From Annulohypoxylon bovei var. microspora (Eukaryota; Ascomycota; Sordariomycetes; Xylariales; Hypoxylaceae), in assembly GCA_022836615.1 (NCBI GenBank), contig MU405429.1:1-37337 (forward strand): DNA of 37,337 nt, written 5' to 3'. Shown here piece after piece: positions 1-11,100 of the stretch (position 1 is the first letter of the stretch; every line of letters starts with the position of its first letter). Both the position numbers and the translations under genes were made by a program. Below the pieces are notes generated by a model. It worked only from the letters and a program-made list of their open reading frames with translations. It was not told where the DNA came from and made no database searches.

Positions 1-159
1 AATATACATTAAAACTAATATTTTATTATTATAAATACCTTAATATTATAACCTTTTTTAATTAAAAATAATATTCTTTTAAATAATTTATTTTTCATTA
101 TTAATGTATTACTTTAATAAGGCTTTTATACTTAATAACCTTGATTTTAATATCGAACT

Positions 160-410
160 TCCATTTAAATTAACGATAACTTTCCAAATTAATAATAACC
201 CATTCAAATCGATAATAGCCTTTTAAATCGATAATAACTTATTTAAATTAATAATAACTTTTTAAATTAATAACAGCCCATTTAAATTAATGATAACTTA
301 TTTAAATTAATAATAACCTTTTAAATTAACGAAAACCCATTCATATTAATGATAATTTACTTAAGTTAATAATAACCCACTTAAATTAACGATACCTTAA
401 TAATAACCTT
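160..410. repeat. 20-base minisatellite, about 12 degenerate copies
   Basis: Units of 19-22 bases follow one another with the pattern CCATTTAAATTAATGATAAC. Variants carry TTATT, CTTTT or CCACT at the front and AATAATAAC, CGATAATAG or ACGATACC at the end. Most differences between units are C/T or A/G. C is much commoner than G on the + strand. No open frame or known motif is associated with it. Confidence 0.8.
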
Positions 411-1117
411 AATTTAAGGACCTTAAATTTAATTTTAAACCTTTATATATTGAATTATCTTAGGTCTTGCCGTCATAATTATAAATTAAGGTAATGAAAA
501 AATTAAATCCTTTCTTTTTTTTTTCGGACGAGTTCGCAGCGTAAATTTAGGGGTAACTTAATCGTACAAAGGTTAATGACGATATAAATAAAAATAATTT
601 TACATAAAAATAATATTACTTATATAAGATAAAAGCCCTTTAAATTATAATACATTAAATTAATTTAATTATATTAAACGGTTTATAATACTTATTACAC
701 AAAGGATTTCGTGATTATATTATACATTAATTACACAAGGAATTTTAATATAATAAGTAAAATAATTCCAAGCGTTTTTTAAATTACAATGGCAAGCGTG
801 GGTTATTAAAAATAACCTTAAAATAAATTATAAAACAAAAATAATTATTTTTTTTATAAAAAATAATATTAAAAATAAATTGGTTTTTTCCTTTTTTATA
901 AATTACTTTTCTTCGTTAATTAATTATAACCACCCATTAATTATTTATTATTATTAAATTAATTAATTTAAATACTTTTATTTATTTATTTATTTACTTG
1001 CCCCTTAAATTAACCATTTATTATCATTTATTAATTAATAAATATTAAAGAATAATATTAAATTCATTATATGGATGTCATGGATTTCGTCCGTTATATA
1101 AAAGGTGTCGAAAGGTA
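411..1117. other. AT-rich gene-free stretch with a small G+C-richer island
   Basis: No coding frame or RNA is recognisable. An island at about 463-575 keeps more C and G (TCTTGCCGTC, then TTCGGACGAGTTCGCAGCG after a run of T). I cannot assign it to a family. The remainder is TTAATTAA-type sequence with homopolymer runs. Confidence 0.6.
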
Positions 1118-1190
1118 CTTTAAATCCCATACAAATCGCCATATAATTGAAAGTATTAATAATTAATGAAATTCAATTAATTTAATTTAC
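1118..1190 (+). repeat. Shared head segment, copy 1
   Basis: CCCATACAAATCGCCATATA at about 1128 resembles CCCATATAAATCGCCATGTA at about 5666. Related but weaker versions precede the repeat bodies at about 2338 and 3057. The differences are mainly transitions. In copies 1 and 3 the head is followed by repeat R1, in copies 2 and 4 by repeat R2, so it looks like a module common to two repeat families. Confidence 0.5.
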
Positions 1191-1755
1191 TTTTTTTTTA
1201 TTATAATTTACACCCTTTTTAATCCACCGTTTCCCACCCTTTTAACCCGCCTTTAAATTTCTTATAATTAAATAATTAAATAAATCTTAAAACGCATTTT
1301 TAATTAATCCAAGATATAACCCTTATAAATTATTATGTAAATGGTAAATTAAGTTAAAAAATAAATGTATGTAAAGTAAAAAAGCTTACGCAAAAAGTAT
1401 TATAAAACTAACTTAATTAACATTTTTTAAATACATTAATTTTTAACCTAATTTACCATTTATATAATAATTTATAAAAGATGTAATTTAAATTATTTAA
1501 ATATACTTAAAGGTTAAATTTAATTATATAATTATAAAAAAAATTTAACGAAAGATTAAAAAAAAAAAATAAAAGAAAAAGAAAGGTATATAAATAAGTG
1601 TAAACACATGGATTTTTTTAAGTTTAATTAAAAAACGTTTAAAATGGGCATTAAAAATACCTGCGTTTATATGGGGATTTATATACGGGGAAAAATACCA
1701 TAAATGCCAAGCTTAATATAATAAATAAAACCCACGATATCCATATAATGGATTT
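1191..1755 (+). repeat. Dispersed repeat R1, copy A
   Basis: It aligns collinearly with copy B at 3130-3640, with an offset of about 1927-1930 bases for the first 300 bases. 1255-1303 matches 3182-3230 at 44 of 49 positions by hand, and 1526-1560 matches 3456-3488. The copy has an A-rich purine block (1549-1590), then ATATAAATAAGTG, and ends near CATATAATGG at 1742-1751, which recurs at 3631-3640. It is noncoding as far as can be seen. Its size and lack of protein relics would fit a solo LTR or MITE, but no terminal repeats or target duplication were found. Confidence 0.75.
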
Positions 1756-2337
1756 AACATTATTAATAAACCATTATTAAGCCGTTAATAATTAACATTA
1801 AAAAATAATTTATAAAACTTGAAAAAATTAATTTATTTTTAATATTATTTTTTATAAATAAATATATGAAATATATTTATATTAAATTATAAATGTTTTA
1901 TTATATTTTATAATTAATTTAATAACGTTTATATTACATAATTAACATAACTTATTATAAAAACCAAACTTATAATATATATACGAATTATTAAAGTTAT
2001 TTTTAATTTAAAATAATGTAATAAATATATTTAATAATAATAAATTTAATAATCTTTTTAAATAATTTACGATCTTTATAATAACGTGAATTAAATAATT
2101 AAACATTAAGAATTATAACCCGATTTTACATAACGAACATTATAATAATAACCTCCTTTAAAAAAATCTATTATATGAATTTATTAATTAAATATAATTC
2201 GAAATGAGTGGTTATTATAATAGTTAAATAATTAAACTTAAAATATACTTTTAAAAAAGAAAATAAAGCTTTAAAATTAAAATTATCATGGTTATTATAT
2301 TAAAGATTTACCACTTTAATAATATTTTTTAATTAAT
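1756..2337. other. AT-rich gene-free stretch
   Basis: About 580 bases of TTAATAAT-type sequence between R1 copy A and R2 copy a. I see no open frame, tandem array or RNA in it. Confidence 0.6.
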
Positions 2338-2940
2338 TAAAATCTTTATTGATATATTATGGCCATTAATTTAAAATACTTTATCCTTTATACAAAGGTT
2401 AATGCACACAAATATACCTTCCCACATAACAATTAACTTTTTATACCTATTTATTTTTTCATTTAAATAACTTTATGAAATGTTTTTTAATTAATTTACA
2501 ATTAATTTTAAAATTTATATAAATAAAAACTTAATTAAATAAATCAAGTTACATTATTATTATTATTGTTTTCATTAATGTATATTGCAAAATGTATTAA
2601 TAACTGTAAAACGTTAAATAACTTTCGGGGGTTATCACGTACGACCGGCGAAATAACCGTAAAACTGCGGAAAACCGGAGCCAAATACGGTATATTTCGA
2701 AGATTAAAGGGTACACTAAAATAAAATATACATTATTAAATGGCTTGAATTAATGGTTATTTTATAATATAAATCATTAAAATATTAATGCTTAATTGTG
2801 AAAATTATTTAAGTTGAAAGGTGTATTATTTTGTAAAAATATTTAATGGGATAATAAATTATTAATAATATTTTTAATTAATTAAAAACGCCGCCTTTTT
2901 ACCCACGGGGTATTATTAAAATTAAAATAATAAATCTTTT
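2338..2940 (+). repeat. Dispersed repeat R2, copy a (less mutated)
   Basis: It aligns collinearly with 5617-6240. Landmarks are CATTTAAATAACTTTAT at 2460 and 5727, the G+C-rich core 2630-2700 against 5894-5967, and AAAAACGCC followed by GGTATTATTAAAAT at 2884-2922 and 6157-6196. In the core, 2638-2654 differs from 5901-5917 at six positions, all transitions; at five of the six copy a has C or G where copy b has T or A. That asymmetry is what RIP leaves. No coding frame survives, and the element type is not recognisable. Confidence 0.8.
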
Positions 2941-3129
2941 ATATTAATCACGCATTAACCACATTAACCACATGATAAATAATAAAAGTTTTCTTTATAA
3001 AATTTAACGTATTTTTTTTTAAAATTTACCATTTTATTTATATTATTTCATTAATTAAAATTTTTATTAATACACATAAACCATATAAATATTAAATATG
3101 CATTTTCTTATATACTTAAATAAATATTT
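2941..3129 (+). repeat. Spacer plus shared head segment, copy 3
   Basis: From about 3057 the sequence TTATTAATACACATAAACCA resembles TTATTAATATATATAAACCA at about 5627, so a head segment like that of R2 copy b stands directly before R1 copy B. 2941-3056 is featureless AT-rich sequence. Confidence 0.5.
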
Positions 3130-3640
3130 TTTATTTACATTACTTTACTTTCCACCATTTTTCCCCTTTTAACCTTATATTAAATTTCTTATAATTACAT
3201 AATTAAATAAATTTTATAAAGCACTTTTAAATAATATTAAACATAACTCATAAAAAATGTTATATAATTTGCAAGCTTAACTTAAAATTAATTATATGTA
3301 AAGCAAAAAAGTTTTCATTAAAAGGTGTCGAAGAATTACCTTAATAAATAACCTTTAAATGCATTTAACTTTCAACCCGATTTATTAATTATAAAATGAT
3401 TTATAATAAATGTAATTAATTTTATTTAAAAGCGTTTTATGAGATTTATTTAAATATATAATTATAAAGAAATTAATGAAAGATTAAATGGAAAGAAATA
3501 AAATTAAAAGGAAAGTATATAAATAAGTATAAAAGCGGGGTTTTTTTGAAAAACACAAGGTAAACATTAAAAATACATTTATTTATATAAGAATTTATAT
3601 GTAAAGAAAAGTACCGTTAATGTTAAAAAACATATAATGG
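3130..3640 (+). repeat. Dispersed repeat R1, copy B
   Basis: Second direct copy of R1 (see 1191-1755). Shared landmarks include the CCACC and TTTCCCC stretch near 3152, AAATTTCTTATAATTA at 3182, TGTAAAG followed by an A run at 3297, and the purine block with GTATATAAATAAGTAT at about 3480-3530. Copy B contains AAAAGGTGTCGAA at about 3320; the same 13 bases occur in the head region of copy A at about 1099, which suggests rearrangement within the family. Confidence 0.75.
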
Positions 3641-5616
3641 ATAAAACTTATAATGAAAATTTCCTTTTTTTAAGGTTAATTAATTAAAATATAACATTAT
3701 TTACCCCACACCTTTTTTCACATCTTAATATTAACGATACCTTTTTTTACATATAAATTTTTTTATAAATATATATACTTTTAATACCCATTTAAAATGA
3801 AAATCTTTAAATTATAATTATTAATAAAAATGAATTTAATAAATAAATATAAATATAAACTTTCATTATAAGCTTTTTTAAACTTTATTTCTTCTTTTTT
3901 ATTATTTAAATAAACCTTAAAAGTTTTATATAATTTAAATACTTCTTTCGTATATATTTTAATAATGAAGTTTTTAATAATAAAAAAAAACATCATTAAA
4001 ATTAATAACATTATATTTAAAATTATATCACATATAACTTTAAAAAAAACACTTTTTTATTATAAATAATTTATTACAAAACCTTAAAAAGATAATTTAA
4101 CACATTTTTTTTTAAACTTCGATTAAAATGTTTTAAAATAAAACATTTTATCGTAGAAAATTAAAAAGGAAACGTTTAAAATTTAACATAACGATATAAA
4201 TATTTTAATTAACTTTAAGAGTATATTTATACCATAAGTTACAACTAAAATTTATTTAAACATATTTTTTAAAATAATAATGATATAAATTACTTCACCG
4301 AAATATTCATTTATATTTTTATTTAGCTTAATTAATAATATTAATATCACTTTAAAGCAAAGTGATTTAACACATTTTTATAAAATAAAGATTTAATTAC
4401 GTTTTAATAAAAAGTTATTAAATTTTTTATTAAAGTTTCCAAATAATAATATAATTAAATTTATTATAACTTGTAAAAAGTTTTTAAAATAATTTAGGAC
4501 CATGTTATTACTTCCCTACTTAAATGCTTTCCCTCATGATAATCATTACGTAACTTATGGCTTTATGAATTATTATCGTATACTTAAATTAAACACGTAC
4601 GGTTAAGTTATAAATAGCGTTAACACATTAATTAATAATGCCGTTATTATAAAACATATCATAATTTCTTAACAAAGTTAAAAACATAAGCGATAAATTA
4701 TAAAGGCATTACGTAATAAAATCGACATTATTTATTCGATTAATCACGAAAATATTTTACCATTTTTATAACATTAATATAAATATAACTTTTTACTTTA
4801 TTATTAACTTTGCTTAAATGAATATTATTTAATTTTATTATAAATTAACTACAATTTCTTTGAATTTTTTTATATAAGCTTGTAATGATTTTTTACCACA
4901 CATTTCACCATTTTTTATAATGTAATAAAAGGGTTAACATACCTATATATTAATAAAATCACCCATCGTAATATTTCGTTAAAAAATATCTTTATTAACA
5001 TATTTTAAAATGATGAAAATATTAAGATTTAGGTAATAATTTTTAATTTAAGGAAGGTTATAAGGAAAGTAATTAATAATAAAAAGGCTTTTAAACTTTT
5101 TTACATAATTGCTTTAAAGGTTTCGGCGAAGCAATATTATTATAACTTTATTAATATATAAAACATTACAATTATAATTTTTATATATCTCTTATAAAAA
5201 AAACTTAATAATGTTATAATTAACTATTCTTTTTATACCTTTTTTTTAAATTAAATAAAAACTAAGTTTTACAATGGGAATATTAACTTAAAAGAATTAA
5301 AATGTATTAAATTTATATTTGTGTATAATTTTAATAAAAAGCTTACGGCTAATAAAATTAAAAAAGTTTTAAAAAAAGCGTTTTAATAAATTTACTTTTT
5401 TAATTATTATAATATAAGAAAAATAAAGAAACTTCTTTATTAAATATATAATGAGTTAATTATTAATTAATTAAAATTCATAATTTAATAAAATAATAAA
5501 AATTTATTTAATTTTTTATATTATATTATTATAAAGATTACATTTTTATAACACCTTATACTTATTTACCTCATTTAATTAAAGCTTTTATTAATTAATT
5601 TAATTACTTATTAATT
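3641..5616. other. AT-rich gene-free stretch
   Basis: Nearly 2 kb without any supportable gene. A slightly C+G-richer pocket at 4497-4640 (ACTTCCCTACTTAAATGC, then CATGATAATCATTACG) shows no family resemblance. The short - strand open frame at 3781-4011 is made of K, I, F, L and N codons only and is what AT-rich DNA gives by chance. 5617 begins R2 copy b. Confidence 0.6.
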
Positions 5617-6240
5617 AAAATCCTTATTAATATATATAAACCATATAAATTTAATACTTAATCCCCCATATAAATCGCCATGTAAATAAATATATATATT
5701 TTATTTTTTATACCCATTAATATTTACATTTAAATAACTTTATAAAAATATTTTCGATTAATTTATATTTAATTTTATATTATATTTAATTTAATTTTTA
5801 ATTAATTAAACTTAATTACATCATTCTTTTTATACTTCTTATTAATATTACAAAACATATTAATAATTATAAAGCATTAAATGGCGTTTAAAGGTCATTA
5901 CGTATAACCAATGAAACGATAATAAGACCCGGGAAAACCATGGAAAACCAAAGTAAAACATAATATATTTCAAGGACTAATTCATGCACTTAAATGGAAC
6001 TTACATGGTTAAAATTATTAAATCAAGGATTATTTTATAATATAATTTATTAAAAGGTTAAAAGCTAAGTATGAAATTATTTAAGTTAAAAAGTGTATTT
6101 TATAATAAAAATAATTTAATAAAATAATGGTTTATTAATAAAGATTTCAACCATTTAAAAACGCCACCCCCCCCATTTATAAGGTATTATTAAAATGCAA
6201 TATTATTAAAATAATAAATTTTTAAAATAAAACTTTTATT
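5617..6240 (+). repeat. Dispersed repeat R2, copy b (more mutated)
   Basis: Direct copy of 2338-2940, with an offset of about 3263-3268 bases. It begins with the clearest version of the shared head (CCCCCATATAAATCGCCATG). In the core, GACCGGCG of copy a reads AACCAATG here. A run of eight C at about 6167-6174 stands where copy a has CTTTTTACCCACGG, so slippage has also occurred. Confidence 0.8.
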
Positions 6241-8384
6241 ATAATATGAAGTTTTTAAATAAAATAATAAAAGAATATTTATATAAAACATTAAAATAAA
6301 AGTTTTTAAATTTTTTTTAATAATTAAATCTTATAAATATTAAATAACAATCACATAATATAATTCCATAACTTAATAATTAATAAATGTTAATATTTCA
6401 TTAATTAAAATAATATATCTTAAAAAGTAATGCTTTTATTATTTTAACTTTAACTTTATTTTTATTTTATAAAAAAAGGTTAATAACTTAATAACTTAAT
6501 AATTAAACCTATCCATAATGTAACCCATTTAATTTTAACATTATACCTTTAAAAAACATATGGTTTTCATTATAATTATATTTATAATATTGTAATGTAT
6601 AAGTTTAATTTTCTTCAAATGGTTTACAAGGTTAATAATTATAAGTCTTAATTATATGTATATATTTATTAATTAAAAATAATTAAAAAATAATAAAAAT
6701 AATGAAAATTTACATAAAACATTAACTTTTCTAATGGGTATTATAATTAACATTTTGAATAAATAAATTATTTTATTTCATAAATAAGATTAATTTCAAC
6801 GTTTTTTTTTTTAATAATAATATTAATAAACAAATATACAATGATTAAAAATCAAATAAAATTTTAAATGCTTAACATGTTTATAAATAATTTATTTGAT
6901 TTTAATTAATTTATGTTAAATATAAAATTATTTTATAATATATAATATTAAAGTTCATTATTTTTTATATTACACCTTTCTTCGAACTTTTTTTATATAT
7001 TATTACAAGTACTTTATTAATTTATTTATTATTAATATACTACATTTTTAACATTAAAAAACCATCAAAATTATACCTATATAACAAAATATTTAACTTC
7101 GTTATTAATTATTTTAATTTTAAATCGCTTTTAATATTTTAATTATAATTTAACATATTAATATTATTAAAGGTTTTTTTTACTTTATTTTACTACACCT
7201 TACCCTTTAAAAAAATGGCCTTAAAGCTTAAATTAAAGATTTAATAAAATGGGAACTTAACCTTTAAAAAACTATTAAGGTTAATTTTAAAATAAAGTAA
7301 ATAAAAAATATAATATATATATATATTACATTTCATAAAAATAAAAGGTTAAAACTTTTTACGTAATAATATAATTATTTTTTTATTTACTAGGTTTACA
7401 TCATAATAAATTCATTATAATTATAATAAAATCTAACTAATTTTTCTTTAATTAAATAAAATTTACCTTTTTCCGTGAACATTTTAAATTTCAATGGTAA
7501 TTACCGTTATTATGGTTAATAAAGCATCTTTTATACTTTTTATTATTAACCAATTAAAATAAAGTTAAATTTAATGGGTAATGTGCGATTAATAATGTTT
7601 AACATTATATAGAATTAATCCCTTAAATTACTTATTTAGGTAAGTTACATATCTTTCAATTAATAAAAAGTATTAATTAAATAATAAAGAAATAATATTT
7701 ACATAATATTTAACAATAATTTTAACATTAATTCCGCACATGGCCCATTTAATATAAAAGCAATTTACCAGCTTTTAAAGTTTAAAATAAATGTTAAAAC
7801 CCGAAAAATTAATTAACTTTTAAATGGTTTTATTGATTTTATGAGCGGATAACCCGTTACAAAATTCGAAACATTTAATTAATAATTAAAAAAAACCAAA
7901 ATAATTAATTATATAAAAGTTATAACACCTTAATTTTTTAAATTAATAAAAAATCGTTAAATTTTAAAAAATAATATTAATACACCATTAAAATCGATCA
8001 TGCGTGGATATTAATAATAAATTAATTTAATATATGGTTTTAATTTTATTTTTAAAAAATACCTAAATATTTAATTATATTAATATTATGTTAACATTAT
8101 AATATAACGAAATAAACATATTATATGTAATTAAATCTTAAGATTATATAAGTTTATTTTATTTTCTTATGAATTAATTAATTATATACATAATAAAGAT
8201 ATAAAACGTTATAATATATGGCTTAAGAATTAAGATAATATATTATTTTATCCGTTCACCGAAATTTAAAAAGAAAATAAGTTTTTTATAAATGAAATTT
8301 TAAGTTTTTTTATTTCATATTTTATACTTTATGCCTTAATGAATATATATTTTAACTTATTTAAATATTTATTTAATTTCAAAA
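6241..8384. other. AT-rich gene-free stretch
   Basis: More than 2 kb with no open frame, array or RNA that I can support. Short stretches with slightly more C/G (7484-7570, 7729-7870) do not resemble any known gene. Confidence 0.6.
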
Positions 8385-8530
8385 CTTTAACATTAACGAT
8401 TTTAATGGCTTTAATGACTTTAATAACTTTAAAGGTTCCAATCATTTTTATGGCCTTAATAACTTTAATAACCTTAATAATTTTAATCGCTTTAAACTCT
8501 TTAATAAATTCGATAAATTCGATGTTTTTA
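8385..8530 (-). repeat. Degenerate 9-base tandem array
   Basis: On the + strand the unit is about AACTTTAAT, with GGC, GAC, AAC, ACC or CGC at the variable position; read on the - strand it is GTTATTAAG-like. Since nine is a multiple of three, it makes open frames on both strands (8339-8551 and 8329-8541) coding for repetitive M-T-L-I or V-I-K peptides. These are products of the repeat rather than genes. Confidence 0.75.
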
Positions 8531-10740
8531 ACGATATCCACATCCTTTTAAGTAATTTTAACATAAACTTAATTTATTTTAACCCCTTAAGTTTACACGC
8601 CGTTTTATTAATTATACATATAATTTAACTTTAATTAATCATACGCATAATTTAATCCCATTTAATCCAATGTTTAAATTAACTTTAATTAATTATATAC
8701 ACAACTTTTTCTCGATTAATTTAACATATCATCTTATTAATTTTAAGGTAATATAATTAAAATTTACGTATAAAATTTATTTGTTTTTTATTATAATTAA
8801 AAAGCCTAAGCTTGCTTATAAAAACCACCAGGTTTTTCTTTTAATAATGCGATTATAATTTATCCGTAAAAATCATTTAATTTATTATGTAATTAAAAAA
8901 CTTAAACCTAATCACCCATTTTATTTGATTTATTTAAACATTAAAGTGATAATAATATAAAAATATATTAATATTACATGTAATTATATAAAAGCTTGTG
9001 TATAATATTTAATACGTTAAATTTAATTAACCTTGTATTACTTTTTTTTAAGTTATTTAAAAAAGACTTTATTTATAAAAAAGATATTTTTTATAATAAA
9101 TAATTTAAAGAAATGTATAAAACATTCCCATATAACCGGTAATATTATAAATTCATTATTAAACGAGCAAGTTATTATTATTAAATAATGGATTTAACCA
9201 TACTTTTTCGAAAATTTAATATGCATTATAAATCTCTTAATATATTTTAAAAAAAATGGGAATGTAAAAAAGGTGTGGTGGAATATTTTTATAAATTATT
9301 AAAGGTAAAAAAAATAAAGTTTATATATTATTTATATTTAAATGTATATAATAAACCTTATAAAATTTAACTTATAATAATTAAGCTTATAAATTAAAAT
9401 AAAGCTTTTTAAAAGGAATTAAAATATAATTTAATTAAATTATTATAACATGTTATTTACTTATTTATTTATTTATATAAAATAATGTTACGTAATAATA
9501 ATTACCACCGTTGCTTTTCCATATGGCTTGGTTTATAATTAATAATTAACTTATTATATATTTTATTTTCATTTTTTTTACCTTGTTAATAAAATAAATG
9601 ATGATAAATATAAAAGGAATCTTGGTATTTTAATATAAAATAATATATCATTTAAAAGGTTTCGCATATTAATTATATTTTTAAATACTTAAAACATGAT
9701 TAAATAAACAATGGATACATAAATATTATATTAACATTTAATTAATATTTAAACTTAATAATGATTTATCCATTATATTTTAATAAATAACCGTTATAAT
9801 TTAAATAATTTAACCTTTAAGAAAAAGTTACATGGTGTGGGTATATTTTAATTTACACGCACATAATTTTATTTAATTTTAATAATATTTACTTCCTTAT
9901 ATAAATATTAATATAGGTTTATATATTTCTTTTATTAACTTTTACACCATTAATTTTTAAGTTAAATAACTTTATAAATAATTACCGTAATAAAATGTAT
10001 TTAAGTTTATGTAATAATTATTTTAAATTAAAAGTGAATAATATAAATTACACCATTTTAATATTAATATTAATTGAAATAAATAAAAAAAGGTGTAAAA
10101 AGTATATAATAATTATAATAATTATTAAAGGCTTATTAAGGGAAATCACGTGTAATTAATCCGAAATAACACCATTAATAATATTTTAACACGTTATAAA
10201 ACGTTATAACTTAAGTTTTATTAAGGTTTATAAAATTTTTATTATTTAAATTAAGGTTTTTTAACGTTAAGCATTAATTTTTATTTAATATAATTTAAGT
10301 AAATATAAAAATATAATATTATTAATTAAAAAACTTTTAATATTATTTATTTTAATTAATAAAAACTTCAAGTAAATTTATGAATTTTATTATTTATATA
10401 TTTTGCCACGGTAATTTATATATAAAAATACTTAATATTTAATGTTAAAAGGCTTTAATTTTAATAATAAAAATATAATTATATTAAAATAAAAATAATA
10501 TATTTAAATTTAACCAATTAAAAAAGCTTCATTATTTGCTTCGTTTATTTCATTATAAAAACACGAAGACTTAAAATGGCGGTAAAAAAAATGTAAATAT
10601 AAAATAAAAATTTAAAAATTTCTTAAATAAAAAAAAATACCAAGACTTTTAAAGAAATAAAAAAATATTAAAAACCTTTAATTAAGTGTTATAATAGCTC
10701 GATTTTAAGACCATTTAAGTAACGTAAATACTTTAAATTT
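8531..10740. other. AT-rich gene-free stretch
   Basis: About 2.2 kb without a supportable gene. A G-richer patch at 9250-9300 (AAGGTGTGGTGGAATATT after an A run) loosely recalls the R1 purine block, but I could not align it. Confidence 0.55.
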
Positions 10741-10867
10741 AACCGAAATTATTTTTTAAATTAATTAAGTCCCGTGGTTCGTAAAGCCGTTCCGCCGTTA
10801 TTCGCGATTTAATTAATTAAATTAAACTTTTTTATAATTTAATTAAATGCATTTACAAAACGGGTTT
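10741..10867. other. G+C-richer island upstream of R3 copy D
   Basis: 10770-10808 holds CCCGTGGTTCGTAAAGCCG and TTCCGCCGTTATTCGCG, which stands out in its surroundings. No tRNA fold, coding frame or second copy in the window was found. It probably belongs to the same element as R3 copy D, which follows directly. Confidence 0.4.
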
Positions 10868-11100
10868 TATTAAAAAGGGAGCATATCCATAGCAATTAAT
10901 TAATTGCATCATTTTTAAGGTGGGGCCTTTCAATTAATTAAATAATAAATTTTAATTTTCGAAATGATTTATTCGCGAAAAAGTAGTTTTCAAGTTTTTT
11001 AAAAACGAAAAACTTATTAAAAGCTGGTTCTCGCGCACGGACCAGGTGGGTGGCAGCTTTGACGGATTGATTACCTAAGGCAATTACGTAATCGACTCCA
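10868..11100 (+). repeat. Dispersed repeat R3, copy D
   Basis: Direct copy of 16915-17163. The best part, 11000-11099, aligns with 17065-17162; both contain the identical 15 bases TCGCGCACGGACCAG (11031-11045 and 17096-17110), followed by TGGCAGC and ending in ACTCC. Differences are mostly transitions. Upstream, AAAAGGG and ATATCCAT also match. The 3' end (TAATCGACTCC at 11089-11099) resembles an RNA polymerase III B box, but the A box would be poor, so a SINE is possible and not shown. Confidence 0.75.
10963..11046 (+). mobile_element. Foldback (MITE-like) core of R3 copy D
   Basis: By comparison with copy E, the segment between TGATTTATTCGCGA (10964-10977) and TCGCGCACGGACC (11031-11043) is a short foldback. 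In copy E the left arm still reads GGTCCGTTCGCGA; here the GGTCCG has decayed to GATTTA by transitions, while the right arm is intact. Size (about 83 bases) and inverted ends suggest a very short non-autonomous DNA element. No transposase or clear target duplication is visible. Confidence 0.35.

Noticed and set aside
3781..4011. 76-codon open frame on the - strand.
   Set aside because: Composition is only what AT-rich DNA yields; no motif, neighbour or start signal supports it.
8329..8551. Overlapping 70-codon frames on both strands.
   Set aside because: Both come from the 9-base tandem array, whose period is a multiple of three.
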